Part shown: in pieces, positions 63,337 to 64,000 of the stretch | Layout: each line of letters starts with the position of its first letter | How positions within the stretch are numbered: position 1 is the stretch's first letter | Origin: Nitrospira sp. MA-1 | GTDB taxonomy: Bacteria > Nitrospirota > Nitrospiria > Nitrospirales > UBA8639 | Direction of reading: 5' to 3' | DNA: 64,000 bases | Assembly (NCBI GenBank): GCA_032139905.1 | Contig: JAQJDB010000007.1 | Span: 1,550,001 to 1,614,000 of the forward strand | Translations under genes and position numbers: made by a program | Notes under the pieces: generated by a model | What the model saw: the letters and a program-made list of their open reading frames with translations, nothing else | What the model was told of the DNA's origin: nothing | Databases searched by the model: none

Positions 63337-64000
63337 GATGGAAACAGTAACGGTGAGAACCTCAAACGAACAGGCATTCAATATCCAAGTGTCTGGATTG
63401 GTCCAGGGTGTCGGTTTTCGTCCGAAGGTCTGGCAACTGGCTCAACGATTTGATCTTCGAGGTCATGTTTCCAACAATGGAAACGGTGTTCAAATTCTGG
63501 TGGCCGGCGAGGAAGATAACCTCAGGCATTTCATTCATGATCTGACGCACAATCCTCCACCACTCGCAAAAATTACGGAAATCTTCACAATGCCCATTTC
63601 CTTGAGTGAGATCCCTGAAGGCACATTTGTCATTGCCGGAAGCGACAAAAGTGCTGTGCAGACCGGCATTGTGCCGGATGCCGCCCCATGCCCGGAGTGC
63701 CTGAAGGAAATATTGGATCCTTTTGCCAGGCGCTTCCGTTATCCCTTTACCAACTGCACGCATTGCGGGCCCCGCCTGACGATTCAGGAAGGGATTCCCT
63801 ACGACCGGCCTTCCACCACACTGAAGAATTTTCCTCTGTGCGAGGCCTGCCTGAAAGAATATCACGATCCCCGAGACCGGCGGTTTCATGCCCAGCCGAT
63901 CGCCTGCCACGCATGCGGTCCGAAGGTGTGGCTTGAACGGATAGACGGAAAACCTCTAGCGGTGCATTCCGATATGAAACTTGATGAGGCCGATGCGGTC
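63335..64000 (+). CDS. hypF: Carbamoyltransferase HypF, N-terminal part (runs off the window)
   Basis: Hydrogenase maturation protein that makes the carbamoyl group used as cyanide ligand precursor of the NiFe centre. The visible 222 residues start with an acylphosphatase-like domain (SGLVQGVGFRPKVWQLAQRF). Two zinc knuckle pairs follow: CPECLKEILDPFARRFRYP with CTHCGPRLTI, and CEACLKEYHDPRDRRFH with CHACGPKV. ATG at 63335 or 63338 fits; the frame is open to the end of the window. The gene implies a NiFe hydrogenase in this genome. Other hyp genes would lie beyond the right edge. Confidence 0.94.
   Translation, partial: MMETVTVRTSNEQAFNIQVSGLVQGVGFRPKVWQLAQRFDLRGHVSNNGNGVQILVAGEEDNLRHFIHDLTHNPPPLAKITEIFTMPISLSEIPEGTFVIAGSDKSAVQTGIVPDAAPCPECLKEILDPFARRFRYPFTNCTHCGPRLTIQEGIPYDRPSTTLKNFPLCEACLKEYHDPRDRRFHAQPIACHACGPKVWLERIDGKPLAVHSDMKLDEADAV

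Overview
The window reads as a stretch of chromosome from a Gram-negative bacterium: Skp/OmpH-type chaperone, several lipobox lipoproteins, periplasmic c-type cytochrome and DsbA-like proteins. Housekeeping genes are densely packed and interrupted by small transferred or decaying segments. The gene style (HemE next to HemY-type HemG, GatCAB interleaved with panD, DUF971, a cupredoxin-like periplasmic protein, HypF) fits a member of the Nitrospirota, probably a moderate-GC Nitrospira-like nitrite oxidiser. This is an inference from protein character; no marker gene in the window proves it.

Layout. 1-5.9 kb: haem synthesis (hemE, hemG), acylphosphatase, apt, a DksA/TraR-type zinc-finger protein, queC and a lipoprotein cytochrome c. 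6-9.6 kb, minus strand: M3 peptidase, tRNA-Ser(TGA) and serS, with a dispersed mini-repeat beside the tRNA. 9.7-11.4 kb: a small membrane protein, rph-rdgB and tRNA-Pro(TGG). 11.4-13.3 kb: a small tRNA-Pro-borne island bounded by a 47-bp direct repeat of the tRNA 3' end, with an integrase remnant and a translationally coupled three-gene cassette whose last gene is frameshifted. 13.6-17 kb: EAL phosphodiesterase, lipoprotein, DsbA-like thioredoxin. 17.1-22.6 kb: a second, AT-rich island at tRNA-Arg(TCT), again bounded by a (mutated) copy of the tRNA 3' end. It carries a BRO-N protein, an internally deleted IS1595 transposase, a gene of unknown function, an exported protein and a queuosine-precursor transporter-like protein. 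23-29 kb: GH31 glycosidase, STAS protein, Skp/OmpH, an intact IS30 element. 29-41.4 kb: FmdB-like protein, rsmD-coaD-aminotransferase operon, radC, gatC-panD-gatA-DUF948-YtxH-gatB, eno-ftsB-era-recO-DUF971. 41.5-45.3 kb: lipoprotein and a Ski2/HelY-like helicase encoded as two genes with the C-terminal half upstream of the N-terminal half. 45.4-54.3 kb: second STAS protein, cupredoxin-like protein, MFS transporter, ribE with two microproteins, a sensor kinase/NarL pair and a SulP transporter. 54.3-55.2 kb: a decayed TrkH gene. 55.2-58.5 kb: a CHASE2-SH3-M48 envelope cluster. 58.6-60.8 kb: a divergent pair of a haem-oxygenase-like diiron enzyme and an EgtD-like methyltransferase. 60.8-63.3 kb: a graveyard with FRG-domain, acetyl-CoA synthetase and NHL-repeat remnants. 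63.3 kb to the end: the 5' part of hypF.

The most unusual observations are the split and order-swapped helicase, the EgtD-like/diiron oxygenase pair without an EgtB, and the two tRNA-bounded mini-islands.
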